DNA of 64,000 bases from Mucilaginibacter sp. SMC90 (GCF_022811725.1 NZ_CP094527.1:2108001-2172000); one strand, 5' to 3'; counted from the first letter of the stretch, positions 52,287 to 61,607 are shown. The notes: generated by a model from the sequence alone, not told the origin. Made by a program: numbers and translations.

Positions 52287-53336
52287 ATGAAAAAGATGCT
52301 CAATGCCTGTTTGCTGCTACTTATGTTTTGCAGTGTTGCTGTAGCGCAAAATGCTGGCGATAAAACTTTTACCAACCCGCTATTATCATCAGGTGCCGAT
52401 CCCTGGGTTATTTATAAAGACGGGTTTTACTACTACACCAATTCAACCGGGGGCAATATCGCTATCTGGAAAACAAAGGATATTACCAAACTAAGCACTG
52501 CACCTAAGAAAGCTGTTTGGGCACCGCCATCGGGAACTGCTTATTCAAAAGAACTTTGGGCCCCCGAGCTGCATTTTATAAAAGGTAAATGGTACGTATA
52601 TTTTGCAGCAGATAATGGCGATAATAACAATCACCGTATTTATGTGCTGGAAAATCCATCGGCAGACCCCACCGAGGGGGCTTGGGAGTTTAAGGGAAAA
52701 ATAGCCGACAGTACAGATAAATGGGCTATTGACGCTTCGGTATTTGAAAATAACGGAAGCTGGTATATGATCTGGTCGGGCTGGGAAGGAGACCATAACG
52801 GGCAGCAGAATATCTACATAGCCAAGATGAAGGATGCTTTAACCATTGGCAGTGAACGGGTAAAGATTTCAAGTCCGGCTTACCAATGGGAAACCAATGG
52901 CGACCTGCACGATGCCGGCAACCCCGGGCATGTGAGTGTAAATGAAGGCCCGGAGATATTAAAACACGGCAATAAATTGTTCCTGATTTACTCGGCCAGC
53001 GGCTGCTGGACTGATTTTTATGCATTGGGAATGCTTACCGCCGCTAAAAACAGTGATTTGTTAAACCCTGCCTCATGGATAAAAACAGAGCAGCCGGTGT
53101 TTAAGCAATCGCCCGAAAATAGTGTTTACGCGCCCGGGCATAACTCCTTCTTCAAATCGCCCGATGGCCGAGAAGACTGGATCCTGTATCACGCCAATTC
53201 AAATCCCAACGAGGGCTGTGGCAATAAACGTTCGCCACGCGCACAAAAATTTACCTGGAACAAGGATGGTTCGCCAAATTTTGGTGTACCGCTGAAGGAT
53301 GGACAGCCCTTGGCTGTACCTTCAGGAACGAAGTAG
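52287..53336 (+). CDS. Secreted GH43 arabinofuranosidase/xylosidase-family enzyme
   Basis: A 349-residue single-domain GH43 with a signal peptide (ends VAVAQ). Catalytic positions are D38 in GADPWVIYKDG, an Asp in WAIDASVFENNG and a Glu in VNEGPEILKHG. The tail KRSPRAQKFTWNKDGSPNFGVP is the usual GH43 end. The product is likely arabinose or xylose from plant hemicellulose or arabinan. It sits alone with a LacI regulator and is closed by a palindromic repeat. Confidence 0.9.
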   Translation: MKKMLNACLLLLMFCSVAVAQNAGDKTFTNPLLSSGADPWVIYKDGFYYYTNSTGGNIAIWKTKDITKLSTAPKKAVWAPPSGTAYSKELWAPELHFIKGKWYVYFAADNGDNNNHRIYVLENPSADPTEGAWEFKGKIADSTDKWAIDASVFENNGSWYMIWSGWEGDHNGQQNIYIAKMKDALTIGSERVKISSPAYQWETNGDLHDAGNPGHVSVNEGPEILKHGNKLFLIYSASGCWTDFYALGMLTAAKNSDLLNPASWIKTEQPVFKQSPENSVYAPGHNSFFKSPDGREDWILYHANSNPNEGCGNKRSPRAQKFTWNKDGSPNFGVPLKDGQPLAVPSGTK

Positions 53337-53370
53337 GATTAATTAAGAGGCTTTCCAACAACATGATTTA

Positions 53371-53410
53371 AAGGATCGTCATTGCGAGGAACGAAGCAAT
53401 GACGATCCTT
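53371..53410. repeat. Palindromic intergenic repeat, family A copy 2
   Basis: A perfect 15-bp inverted repeat (53371-53385 with 53396-53410) and a 10-base loop share the GTCATTGCGAGGAACGAAGC core with the element at 13993. A T-rich stretch follows, so it may double as terminator of the GH43 gene. Confidence 0.8.
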
Positions 53411-53487
53411 TATTGTTCTATCAATTTTCTTGATAAATATCAATTCCCTTCTTATCAAACATCAATGTGCAGGTTGTAGCGCTGCGG

Positions 53488-53495
53488 TAGATTTG
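53488..53495 (+). promoter_or_regulatory. Candidate -7 element before the SDR gene
   Basis: TAGATTTG matches TAnnTTTG, 22 bases before the ATG at 53518. No TTG lies at the normal distance, so confidence is low. Confidence 0.35.
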
Positions 53496-53517
53496 TATCA
53501 ACAAAAAACGATACAAA

Positions 53518-54375
53518 ATGTCAAAAACAATTTTTATAACCGGAACAAGCACAGGCTTTGGTAAGTTAACCACAATAACCCTTGCAAACGCAGGCCATAC
53601 TGTAATAGCTGGTATGCGCGGAATAAATGGCAAAAATCAAGCGGTAGCAAAAGAATTATCGGCTTTGCCAAATGTTGAAGTAGTTGAGGTAGATATTACC
53701 GATGATGCCTCAGTTAAAGCAGCTTTTGAATATACGCTAAACAAATACGGCCACATAGATGTGCTGGTGAACAATGCAGCCGTTTCGGGCTTTGGCTTAT
53801 TGGAAGGCTATTCAATTGATCAGATCAAACAGATGTTTGAGGTGAATTTTTATGGCTCCCTGCGCACTATCTTCGCGGTTTTGCCGGGCATGCGTAAAGC
53901 TAAGAACGGGCTTATCATAAACATTACTTCAGGTGCAAGCGGCCATACCCTGCCGTTCATGATCCCTTACCTTGCTTCTAAATTTGGAGTAGAAAGTATT
54001 ACCGAAGGCTTACAGGATGAACTTGCTGCATACAATATCGAAAACGTAAGCATCCAGCCGGGTGTATATCCAACCGAAATGAACAATGGCAGTAAAGCCA
54101 GTATCCATGCCGATAAGCCGGAAATTGTTGCCGAATATGGCGAGGCTTCGGCACAGCAATTCAACGCTATGGGTACTGCACTTTTCAGTAAAATGGCCGA
54201 GTTTAATATGGACCCGCAAACCATTGCCGACGGTATATTACGCTTGGTTGAAATGGAAAGAGGCAGTCGCCCGCTGCGTTACCCGCTTGATGCCGTGGCG
54301 CAAGGCACCGATCAGGAGTTTATTGATGCCCGCGCTGCCATCAAAACCAAATGGTTAAGCAAATACACCGCATAA
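53518..54375 (+). CDS. Short-chain dehydrogenase/reductase
   Basis: A 285-residue classical SDR. TGTSTGFG (residues 8-15) is the cofactor site, VLVNNAAVSGFG the NNAG-type motif and YLASKFG the Tyr-x-x-x-Lys active site. The substrate cannot be told. A perfect hairpin and a Crp-like gene follow. Confidence 0.9.
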   Translation: MSKTIFITGTSTGFGKLTTITLANAGHTVIAGMRGINGKNQAVAKELSALPNVEVVEVDITDDASVKAAFEYTLNKYGHIDVLVNNAAVSGFGLLEGYSIDQIKQMFEVNFYGSLRTIFAVLPGMRKAKNGLIINITSGASGHTLPFMIPYLASKFGVESITEGLQDELAAYNIENVSIQPGVYPTEMNNGSKASIHADKPEIVAEYGEASAQQFNAMGTALFSKMAEFNMDPQTIADGILRLVEMERGSRPLRYPLDAVAQGTDQEFIDARAAIKTKWLSKYTA

Positions 54376-54400
54376 ATTGCTGGTAAAAATATGACCTGAG

Positions 54401-54441
54401 CAAAAGCAAATATCCACAGATAAAAGGGATATTTGCTTTTG
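54401..54441. promoter_or_regulatory. 15-bp perfect inverted repeat at the Crp-like gene start
   Basis: Arms 54401-54415 and 54427-54441 are exact reverse complements with an 11-base loop. The right arm ends one base before the ATG at 54443. It can be the SDR terminator, an operator for the regulator or a translational hairpin. Confidence 0.6.
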
Positions 54442-54442
54442 T

Positions 54443-55024
54443 ATGTTTGAGATATTTAAAGAGTACATCAGCCAAAAAACAACCCTCACCGATGCAGGAT
54501 ACGCTAAAATTGAGGCGGTTTGTATCTATAAAAAGCTTCGTAAAAGACAATACCTGTTGCAGGAGGGCGATGTTTGGAAATATAACGCATTTATAACCAA
54601 AGGCTTGTTGCGTTTTTACAGTGTTGATGAAAATGGCCGCGAAAACATAGTGAGTTTTGCCAAAGAAAACTGGTGGACGGGCGACCGCGCAAGCCTGCTT
54701 ACCGGCGAACCATCCAAAAATAATATTGATGCCATTGAAGATACCGAACTGATACTGATCACCAAAGCAAACTTTGACGGGCTTTGCCGTGAAATACCGG
54801 CTTTTAACGATATGGTGAACGCCATCCTGAACAAGAGCTTTATTACCAGTCAAAATCGCATCCATTCGGCAATTGCTTTTACCGCCGAGCAAAAATACCT
54901 TGATTTTGTGCAGAAATATCCGGATTTATCAGTCAGGATACCACAGGCCATGATAGCATCTTATCTCGGCATTACACCTGAAACTTTAAGTCGCGTGCGC
55001 AAAGAAACCGTAAAGAAACATTAG
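54443..55024 (+). CDS. Crp/Fnr-family transcriptional regulator
   Basis: A 193-residue protein. A cyclic-nucleotide-binding fold spans about 10-125 (LLQEGDVWKYNAFITKGLLRFY), and the C-terminal helix-turn-helix reads IPQAMIASYLGITPETLSRVRKE. No cysteine cluster for an Fe-S centre is seen, so it is not an Fnr sensor. This short Bacteroidota group often lies beside an SDR or stress gene. The stop overlaps the end of the convergent HD gene by 4 bases. Confidence 0.88.
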   Translation: MFEIFKEYISQKTTLTDAGYAKIEAVCIYKKLRKRQYLLQEGDVWKYNAFITKGLLRFYSVDENGRENIVSFAKENWWTGDRASLLTGEPSKNNIDAIEDTELILITKANFDGLCREIPAFNDMVNAILNKSFITSQNRIHSAIAFTAEQKYLDFVQKYPDLSVRIPQAMIASYLGITPETLSRVRKETVKKH

Positions 55025-55611
55025 CCTTCACGTTTCATCAAATCGATGTTTTGCTGTTTTGCGGCTTGTAACACCGTTTTACCGTATTCGGTAAAAAACT
55101 GATGCTGTTGTAGTACTGCTAAGTTTAAGCTGTGCCATTCGCCATCGCTGAAATGCTTTGCCAGGCGCACTTCCCATTCCTGTTTTAAATCCCGGGCTAA
55201 ATCCAGGTAGTTTTCAGATGCAAAATGGCGCAAGTCGGCGTCGCAAATAATTTGCTGTATGAGATTTTTGGGCGATTGCGGAATTTTGGTAGCCTCAATA
55301 CAGTCCCATACCTGTTGTATAAAATCACTATTGTAATGATGTTGCATTAAAAAAGTACCGGCAATGATCATGCTGGTATCTTCATGCCCCTTGTAATGAT
55401 AAAGATAGCCGGTATCGTGAAACCATGCGGCTATTGTTAAAATAGTTAATTCCTGCTTTTTTAACTTACAGTGCCCGGCAATTTCAAGAGCCGCGTTTAC
55501 CACCCTTTGTGTGTGTGCCTTGTTATGAAAGTACATGGTTGCCGGAAGGTTTTCTTCCATCAGTGAGGTTACGTAGGCAGCTGCCTTTTTTACTATACTT
55601 ATTGCAGGCAT
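55021..55611 (-). CDS. HD-domain phosphohydrolase
   Basis: A 196-residue HD-superfamily protein with HNKAHTQRVVNAALEIA, WFHDTGYLYHYKGHEDTSM and a later IICDADLRHF, which together supply the His, His-Asp and Asp metal ligands. It probably hydrolyses a nucleotide or phosphate ester. It is convergent with the Crp-like gene, with a 4-base overlap of the 3' ends. Confidence 0.87.
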   Translation of the reverse strand: MPAISIVKKAAAYVTSLMEENLPATMYFHNKAHTQRVVNAALEIAGHCKLKKQELTILTIAAWFHDTGYLYHYKGHEDTSMIIAGTFLMQHHYNSDFIQQVWDCIEATKIPQSPKNLIQQIICDADLRHFASENYLDLARDLKQEWEVRLAKHFSDGEWHSLNLAVLQQHQFFTEYGKTVLQAAKQQNIDLMKREG

Positions 55612-55776
55612 AAGATTGATGCGATACTACCCTCACAATCTGTAGAAATTTTGGATAAACGTTGGCTTGCCTGCCATTCAACAAAAAGATGACACTTTTA
55701 TCTTATTTGTGTAAACATCAAATTCGCTTTATTCAGCGAGGGTTTAAACCTGTATTTTAGAGTATAATTATCATAA

Positions 55777-56217
55777 ATGAAAAATACGCTTCAAATAGCA
55801 CAGCTTTATTTTCGCTTTGCTTTAGGTATCGGTTTTTTGCTGCCCGTGGCCGATAGGTTAGGATTTTTGGGGGCACCGGGCCAAAATTCAGTAAGTTGGG
55901 GCAGCTGGGATAATTTTGTGGTTTATACCAATACGTTAATGCCTTACCTGAGCCGCCCGCTGGCGGGCGTAATGGGTTTTTTAGCAACGGTTTGTGAGGT
56001 TTGTATCGCCATTATGTTTATGGTGGGTTTTAAAATAAGAACGGCTGCTTATGCAAGTTTCGCCCTTACATTCACTTTTGCTGTGTGTATGACCCTGTTT
56101 TTAGGTGTTAAAGCTCCTTTTAGTTATTCAGTTTGGGCCGATAGTGCAGCCAGTTTAATGTTGGCCAGCATCACTACCTATCGATGGAGCCTTGATTTTA
56201 AATATGACGAATCATAA
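55777..56217 (+). CDS. DoxX-like membrane protein
   Basis: A 146-residue inner-membrane protein with four hydrophobic segments. FRFALGIGFLLPVADRLG and LAGVMGFLATVCEVCIAIMFMVGF fit the DoxX family. It lies 26 bases before an AhpD-like gene, a common pairing in which the two are thought to act in thiol or peroxide stress. Confidence 0.8.
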   Translation: MKNTLQIAQLYFRFALGIGFLLPVADRLGFLGAPGQNSVSWGSWDNFVVYTNTLMPYLSRPLAGVMGFLATVCEVCIAIMFMVGFKIRTAAYASFALTFTFAVCMTLFLGVKAPFSYSVWADSAASLMLASITTYRWSLDFKYDES

Positions 56218-56243
56218 TATTAAAATTTAAAACCCTAAATAGC

Positions 56244-56684
56244 ATGAAACCACGCTTTAACCTGTTGCAGGCGGTTCCGCAAGCCTACAAACCTCTTCTT
56301 GAACTTGATAAAATGCTGGCAGATACCCAGCTGGATAAAATTCAGCGCGAAATGATCAAGATTCGCACCTCTCAAATAAATGGTTGTGCTTACTGCCTTA
56401 ATATGCACAGTAAGGACGCATTAAAATATGGCGAGAGGCAGGAGCGTATTTTTGTGATGAGTGCCTGGCGTGAAGCCCGCAATTGGTTCAGCGAGCAAGA
56501 CCAGGTGATATTGGAACTTACCGAGCAGGTAACCTTAATATCGAAGCACGGCGTAAGCGATGAACTGTTTGAAAAGGCAGTTGCCACGTTTGGCGAGGTC
56601 ACCGTAGCACAGATCATACTGGCCATAGTATCTATGAACGCATGGAACAGGCTGGGCATATCGTTCGGAAAACAACCCGAATAG
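56244..56684 (+). CDS. Carboxymuconolactone decarboxylase-family (AhpD-like) protein
   Basis: A 146-residue protein with INGCAYCLNMHSKDA, the CxxC plus His motif of AhpD-type peroxidase partners, and NAWNRLGISFG at the end. The redox-active pair suggests alkylhydroperoxidase activity rather than decarboxylation. It is cotranscribed with the DoxX-like gene and convergent with the FAD monooxygenase across a shared hairpin. Confidence 0.88.
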   Translation: MKPRFNLLQAVPQAYKPLLELDKMLADTQLDKIQREMIKIRTSQINGCAYCLNMHSKDALKYGERQERIFVMSAWREARNWFSEQDQVILELTEQVTLISKHGVSDELFEKAVATFGEVTVAQIILAIVSMNAWNRLGISFGKQPE

Positions 56685-56699
56685 CTATGTTTAATGTTT

Positions 56700-56762
56700 G
56701 AGCCCTGCTTTTAATCTTTACTTTTAAAGGTATCAAAATAGCCGGTTATTAAAGCAGGGCTC
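56700..56762. terminator. Bidirectional terminator overlapping the monooxygenase C-terminus
   Basis: A 12-bp stem (56700-56711 with 56751-56762, GAGCCCTGCTTT/AAAGCAGGGCTC) separates the convergent AhpD-like and FAD monooxygenase genes. Its right arm and loop lie inside the last 17 codons of the monooxygenase. Confidence 0.6.
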
Positions 56763-58261
56763 ATTTCGTCGGTGAGTAAACCTATATAATTGTCGGGCCT
56801 TATCAAAAGAAACAGCCCGGTTTTGACACCTAACTTTTGCCAGCCTTCGTTAATCGGCAAACTGATTATTTTTATATAGGGTATTAAATGATCAGGGAGA
56901 TTATTGTTATCCCAATTGCAACCAATGCACAGCAGGTGAAACTTTGCTTCGGTAAGCAAATGATAAACGCTTTGCAATTTACCGTCAACCGCTGTCATAA
57001 CATACGGGCACCTGTCACCGGCGTTAAACCTGAGTTTTTGTTTAATAAATTGTACGGATAGCGGACTCTCTTTATACGAATACCAAATTTGCGATAAGAT
57101 CCTGAAAATACGTTTTGTTATCCATTTCGTTGATAATATCAGGTGTAAAATATGGGGCATAAGGTAGGTTCTTAACAAATAAATAAACCAGTTACGACCC
57201 GTCATAAACGCAAAAATGTTATCCGTAAATTTCATGAGCCATTGGGCAAAAGGATATCGTTCGGCGTGGTAAGTGTCTGTCAGCTTTTCTCCGGCAACAC
57301 CGTTCAGTACCAGGGCCAGTTTCCAGGCCAGGTTGTGGGCATCCTGCAAACCGGTATTCATGCCCTGTCCGCCTGCAGGGCTATGGATATGTGCAGCATC
57401 GCCCAGCAAAAAGCAACGGTTTACCCTGAACCGGTTAACACAACGGTGGTGCAGTTTGTAAACCGAAAACCAGTTGAGTTTTTCAACGGCTAACGGTACT
57501 TTTACATTAGTAGCGATCGCGTTTTTCAGATCATCAAAATTAACATCATCATTGTTGGCAAAACTATCGGTCAATGTGCCTAATATGCGGTAATTGTTAT
57601 TGCCATACATCGGGAAAAAAGCGCAAAAATTGATGCGCGACAATGAGGCAATGAGCTTGTTTGCCGGTTGCTGCCAGTTAAGCTGCACATCGGCTACAAA
57701 AAACTTATTTTGGTAGGTACCGCCATTAAAATTTAATCCCAATTGCTGCCTCACAATGCTCGATGCACCGTCGCAGGCCAGCAGGTATGAGGCTTTGATG
57801 TTTATTTTCCTGAAGGGATCGCTTTTATCATAAAGATCGGCTAAAACATGATCTTCATGTTGTTCAAAACTTACCAAACTTGTTCGCCATAAAACATCAT
57901 GCCCCGTAGCTTTTAGCTGTTGATAAAGCAGGTCTTCATTTTTAAACTGTTCAAATGCCTGTAAATTAGGGAAATCAGTGAGACCGCCGCCTGCTTCTGC
58001 AGTTTTGAGCACTGCTTTCTCCCTGCCATTCATATAAACAGCAAATTTACTTATCACTTGTCCCTGCTGTAAAACAGTATCAACAATACCCATTTGCTGG
58101 TAAATTTCCATACTGCGTGCCGTAACCAACATAGCCCGCGACTCTTGAGTAGGGGCGGGCTTGGTATCAATAATAACAAAATCAATGTTAAAGCGGGCCA
58201 GCTGACAAGCGGCCATTAAACCGGTTGGCCCCGCACCGATAATAATTACCTGTGTATACAT
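56711..58261 (-). CDS. FAD-dependent aromatic monooxygenase (PheA/TfdB type)
   Basis: A 516-residue flavoprotein. GAGPTGL (residues 9-15) binds ADP, LLACDGASSIVR is the DG motif and CFLLGDAAHIHSPAGGQGMNTGLQD the GD motif. The C-terminal thioredoxin-like extension fits phenol-hydroxylase relatives. It hydroxylates an aromatic ring with NAD(P)H and oxygen. It is the third gene of a leftward operon (AraC, heme protein, monooxygenase; gaps 45 and 56 bases), so it is probably induced by an aromatic compound or antibiotic. Confidence 0.88.
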   Translation of the reverse strand: MYTQVIIIGAGPTGLMAACQLARFNIDFVIIDTKPAPTQESRAMLVTARSMEIYQQMGIVDTVLQQGQVISKFAVYMNGREKAVLKTAEAGGGLTDFPNLQAFEQFKNEDLLYQQLKATGHDVLWRTSLVSFEQHEDHVLADLYDKSDPFRKINIKASYLLACDGASSIVRQQLGLNFNGGTYQNKFFVADVQLNWQQPANKLIASLSRINFCAFFPMYGNNNYRILGTLTDSFANNDDVNFDDLKNAIATNVKVPLAVEKLNWFSVYKLHHRCVNRFRVNRCFLLGDAAHIHSPAGGQGMNTGLQDAHNLAWKLALVLNGVAGEKLTDTYHAERYPFAQWLMKFTDNIFAFMTGRNWFIYLLRTYLMPHILHLILSTKWITKRIFRILSQIWYSYKESPLSVQFIKQKLRFNAGDRCPYVMTAVDGKLQSVYHLLTEAKFHLLCIGCNWDNNNLPDHLIPYIKIISLPINEGWQKLGVKTGLFLLIRPDNYIGLLTDEMSPALITGYFDTFKSKD

Positions 58262-58317
58262 GATATATTACCGGCTTAAAATATGTAATTGATTTGTACG
58301 GCCATAGGCAGTAAACG

Positions 58318-58557
58318 CTATCGCCAGTAATTATTAGCTGCTGCTATTGTGGCAAACTCCGTTGCCACTGTTTGCCCCACAGCTATGAGCATGGCGGCAT
58401 CTTCGGCATACACATTTCTGAGCTTTCCGCGAATTTCGGCATCAGGCTGGGTTACTTTAATAATAAGCCTTGCCATTTTAATGGCAAGCTCGCGGCCCTC
58501 TTGCGGCGTGGCCGTGATTAAAGTGTTGCCCGGAATTAGTTGTACAGTTTCTGACAT
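58318..58557 (-). CDS. Hexameric tyrosine-coordinated heme protein (HTHP)
   Basis: A 79-residue protein matching the HTHP family: ITATPQEGRELAIKMARL, KVTQPDAEIRGKLRNVY and TEFATIAAANNYWR. Y50 in RNVYAEDA is the likely heme-ligating tyrosine. Family members form hexamers with peroxidase and weak catalase activity. Placement between an AraC gene and an FAD monooxygenase suggests removal of peroxide made by uncoupled monooxygenase turnover; that link is inference. Confidence 0.85.
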   Translation of the reverse strand: MSETVQLIPGNTLITATPQEGRELAIKMARLIIKVTQPDAEIRGKLRNVYAEDAAMLIAVGQTVATEFATIAAANNYWR

Positions 58558-58602
58558 GGCGGTAATTTAATTAATTGGCTATTGGGTTGGTTAAATATTT
58601 TA

Positions 58603-59475
58603 TTAAAAAACGGGCTGTAATATTGTGCCCCTTTTTTTAAAATCAGAAAAACTAATTCCGGCAGCATTTTTGAAAAACTTGCTGAAGTGGGCCATATCGT
58701 AAAAACCCAGGTCGTATGCCACCTTTTTCATGCAGTTATCAGGGTGTATGGCCTGGCGTTTAGCTTCTGTTGCAACCCGTTGCCTTATATGGTACCCGGC
58801 CGATTGGCCGGTAAGTTTTTTTACAACCTCGTTAAGGTAATTGGGGGTTACCGATAATCTGTCGGCATAATCAGAAACCATTTTACACTCTCTGAAATGC
58901 TTATCGAGCAAGGCCATGAAATTGTGAAGAATGGCGGTATTTCGCGATTGTTTTGGAGCCTGTTCCATTGACTCCAGCTGGCGTGAAAGATAGATCAGGA
59001 AGATCTTGAAATAACGCTTTAATATTTCGGTACGATAAAGATTATGCCTGCTGTATTCTTTCAGCATTATTTCGGTAATATCGTTCATGTCGTCAGCCAG
59101 CTCACTGTTTATAGCAACAATTTGAGTTTGGCTAAACATTTGAAAAATAGGACTATATAAAGGCTCCCTGCCATAATCATCTATATCCAAAAACGACTCG
59201 GTAAAAGATATTATATAGCCCTGTAATCCGTTGCTAAATTTAAGGTCATGCAACTGGCCCGGTTTTATCAGCAGCAACTGGTTTGTATCAACGGCTTCCT
59301 TTTGCAAATTGAGTTTGTAGTAACCGCTGCCTGCTGCTATCCATATCAGCATGAAATAGTCATTGGGAAGATCAATGCCGTTTTCGCTGATCCATTCAAT
59401 AGTATGGATTTTAAAGGGAAGGCAACAGGATGCTTTCTCAACATGGATCGGTGCAAAGTCGTTAAATTGTTTCAT
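58603..59475 (-). CDS. AraC-family transcriptional regulator
   Basis: A 290-residue regulator with an N-terminal cupin-like domain (about 1-150) and a C-terminal double helix-turn-helix (MVSDYADRLSVTPNYLNEVVKKLTG, then VAYDLGFYDMAHFSKFFKN). It heads the operon with the heme protein and monooxygenase and probably activates it. Confidence 0.9.
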   Translation of the reverse strand: MKQFNDFAPIHVEKASCCLPFKIHTIEWISENGIDLPNDYFMLIWIAAGSGYYKLNLQKEAVDTNQLLLIKPGQLHDLKFSNGLQGYIISFTESFLDIDDYGREPLYSPIFQMFSQTQIVAINSELADDMNDITEIMLKEYSRHNLYRTEILKRYFKIFLIYLSRQLESMEQAPKQSRNTAILHNFMALLDKHFRECKMVSDYADRLSVTPNYLNEVVKKLTGQSAGYHIRQRVATEAKRQAIHPDNCMKKVAYDLGFYDMAHFSKFFKNAAGISFSDFKKRGTILQPVF

Positions 59476-60065
59476 GGCTGATTAGTTTAAGGCTTGAAAA
59501 CAAATATGCCATGGCTAATTTCGTGCCGTTATGTTTAAATTATTGATAATCAATTTGTTGATTTGTTTTAGCGGAGTGTGTTTAACGAAATATCATTATA
59601 TTTCTGATCGAGGTGCGAAATATCGCAGCTTCCTAACAAACTGCTCGCCATTATACAAACCATATACTACCGGCTATAGGCAGGTAGTTGAAAAGGCCAA
59701 AACTTAACTGAAGTATTAATTACACCAATACTATTTAAAATTAAGTTTGAATATACAAAAGGTGGCACCTGAATTTTTGACCATAGTAACTACCCTTACA
59801 TCAAAGATTTGCAGCAGCCTAAGGTTAATGGGAGTTAATATTTAATAAGTTGAACTTTAATTATATAGCCTGATATTAGTTTTTGTTATATATAGGTATC
59901 TGCAATACATAATTTATACATCAAAATCCATATCTAATACATCGCCGGGGCATGCAAAATATATTATTTTTATTAGTTGAATTTAATTACAGGTTTATAG
60001 GTACAGGACTATAAGTAGCTAATCAAACCTGTTAGTTTTAGACTGATCACAAAATAAAATATCAA
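59476..60065. other. 590-base divergent spacer without a gene
   Basis: AT-rich sequence between divergent AraC and sensor kinase genes. No coding frame, strong hairpin or complete promoter match was found; it presumably carries both promoters. Confidence 0.45.
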
Positions 60066-61031
60066 GTGAATATCAATATAAACTCGCCCCGGTTTGATTG
60101 TAAGCTGATACTTACAGGCATTTTGCTGTTGATATCTACAAGTGCGCTTGCACAGGAATATGAACATACTGCTACAGATATTTTATGGGTACGGAGCAGT
60201 TTACTTATTATTAAATGGGATTTAATAACTATAGGTATTGCTTTGCTGCTTTTACTTTCGGGCATTACTTATGTTAATTACCGCCAAAAACGGCAGTGCA
60301 GCCTGCAACTGCAGATAAAGCAAAAAGAAATTAACGATCAAAACCAAATAATGCAGCATTTAACTGCTGATAAAGAACGGTTAATTGATGAAAAGGACTG
60401 GCTTTTGAAAGAGGTGCATCACCGCGTGAAAAATAATCTGCAAATAGTAATGAGTTTACTCAATACCCAATCTGCATTTTTAAAGAATAACGCTGCGCTT
60501 ACGGCCATTCGTGAAAGCCAGAACCGTGTGCAGGCTATTGCGCTTATTCACCAAAAATTGTACAGCAACTCAAATGTAGCTTATATAGATATTGCAGTTT
60601 ACATCAGCGAACTTATTAATTATCTTGTAGATTGTTATGACGCACACGAACGTGGCATCAGGATTGAGCAGCAAATAGAGCCGGTTAAAATGGATGTTGC
60701 CCAGGCCGTGCCGGTTGGCCTCATGCTTAACGAAGCCATTACCAATGCTATTAAATATGCTTTTCCGCATAAGCAAGGTTATATCAACATTTCGCTTGGT
60801 GCGCTTAATGATAATAACATCATGCTGAATATTGCTGATGATGGTATTGGGTTGCCGCAGGGATTTGACCTTAAAGACGCCTCATCTTTAGGTATGGAAA
60901 TGATGAAGGCCCTTAGCAAACAGCTTGATGGGAATTTTAATATTGAAAATAACCAGGGCGTAGTGATCACCTTTGTTTTCAGGGCCGAAAAGAAGTTTGG
61001 AAACATTGAAAATGAAAGCTTTCCTGTGTAG
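60066..61031 (+). CDS. Sensor histidine kinase, HisKA_2 type
   Basis: A 321-residue protein from GTG 60066. A signal-like hydrophobic start, a short periplasmic stretch, one further membrane segment (about 55-75) and a coiled coil precede LKEVHHRVKNNLQIVMSLL, the HisKA_2 phosphoacceptor box (H118/H119). The ATPase domain shows LNEAITNAIKYAF and IADDGIGLPQGF. No response regulator gene is adjacent. The periplasmic sensor part is very small, so it may sense through the membrane or a partner. Confidence 0.87.
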   Translation: MNININSPRFDCKLILTGILLLISTSALAQEYEHTATDILWVRSSLLIIKWDLITIGIALLLLLSGITYVNYRQKRQCSLQLQIKQKEINDQNQIMQHLTADKERLIDEKDWLLKEVHHRVKNNLQIVMSLLNTQSAFLKNNAALTAIRESQNRVQAIALIHQKLYSNSNVAYIDIAVYISELINYLVDCYDAHERGIRIEQQIEPVKMDVAQAVPVGLMLNEAITNAIKYAFPHKQGYINISLGALNDNNIMLNIADDGIGLPQGFDLKDASSLGMEMMKALSKQLDGNFNIENNQGVVITFVFRAEKKFGNIENESFPV

Positions 61032-61193
61032 TATTGATGGTTTAGCAAACTTTGGCCATATGTAATTTATACTACTGAAACCATAATTAGTACATTGATT
61101 TAGGGTATCCCCAACCCGAACTTTACATTGTTAAAATAACAGTTAATAATTAAATATTGGTTAATTGACGTAATAACATGTAAAGCCTGTACT

Positions 61194-61607
61194 ATGAAAA
61201 AGTTTAATTGTTTCGCCGTTGCTTTCCTTATAAGTGTACTCATGTTCGTAGTAACGGGTTTGTTTGTTAAGCTTAGTACAGGGATGATGGAGCCATTAAT
61301 ACCTGCTAAACATTTCATCATAGTATTATATGTTATTTGCGCCTTAAAATTCGCTTTGCTGATCATTATGCTCATGCCTGGCAAAACAGTACTTAAGCAA
61401 ATGAGCACCGGTTTCATCCTGGCCGATGTAATATTGCTGCTGTTTTATGATAACACCAGTGCCGCGGGCAGTGTTTCTGTATCTATTGTTGTAGCGCAGG
61501 TTTTGCTGCTGCTTTTTTACATGACTTTACAGGGCCGCCTGTGGCTTTACAAAAGCGATACCGCTAATAATACAATCGAAAATGAACTGATAGCTTCACC
61601 TATTTAA
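61194..61607 (+). CDS. Small four-helix membrane protein, unknown function
   Basis: A 137-residue protein with four hydrophobic segments (about 5-27, 42-63, 72-85 and 92-112) and a short acidic tail. No named family was recognised. Its TAA shares the A of the next ATG (TAATGA), so the two genes are translationally coupled. Confidence 0.65.
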   Translation: MKKFNCFAVAFLISVLMFVVTGLFVKLSTGMMEPLIPAKHFIIVLYVICALKFALLIIMLMPGKTVLKQMSTGFILADVILLLFYDNTSAAGSVSVSIVVAQVLLLLFYMTLQGRLWLYKSDTANNTIENELIASPI

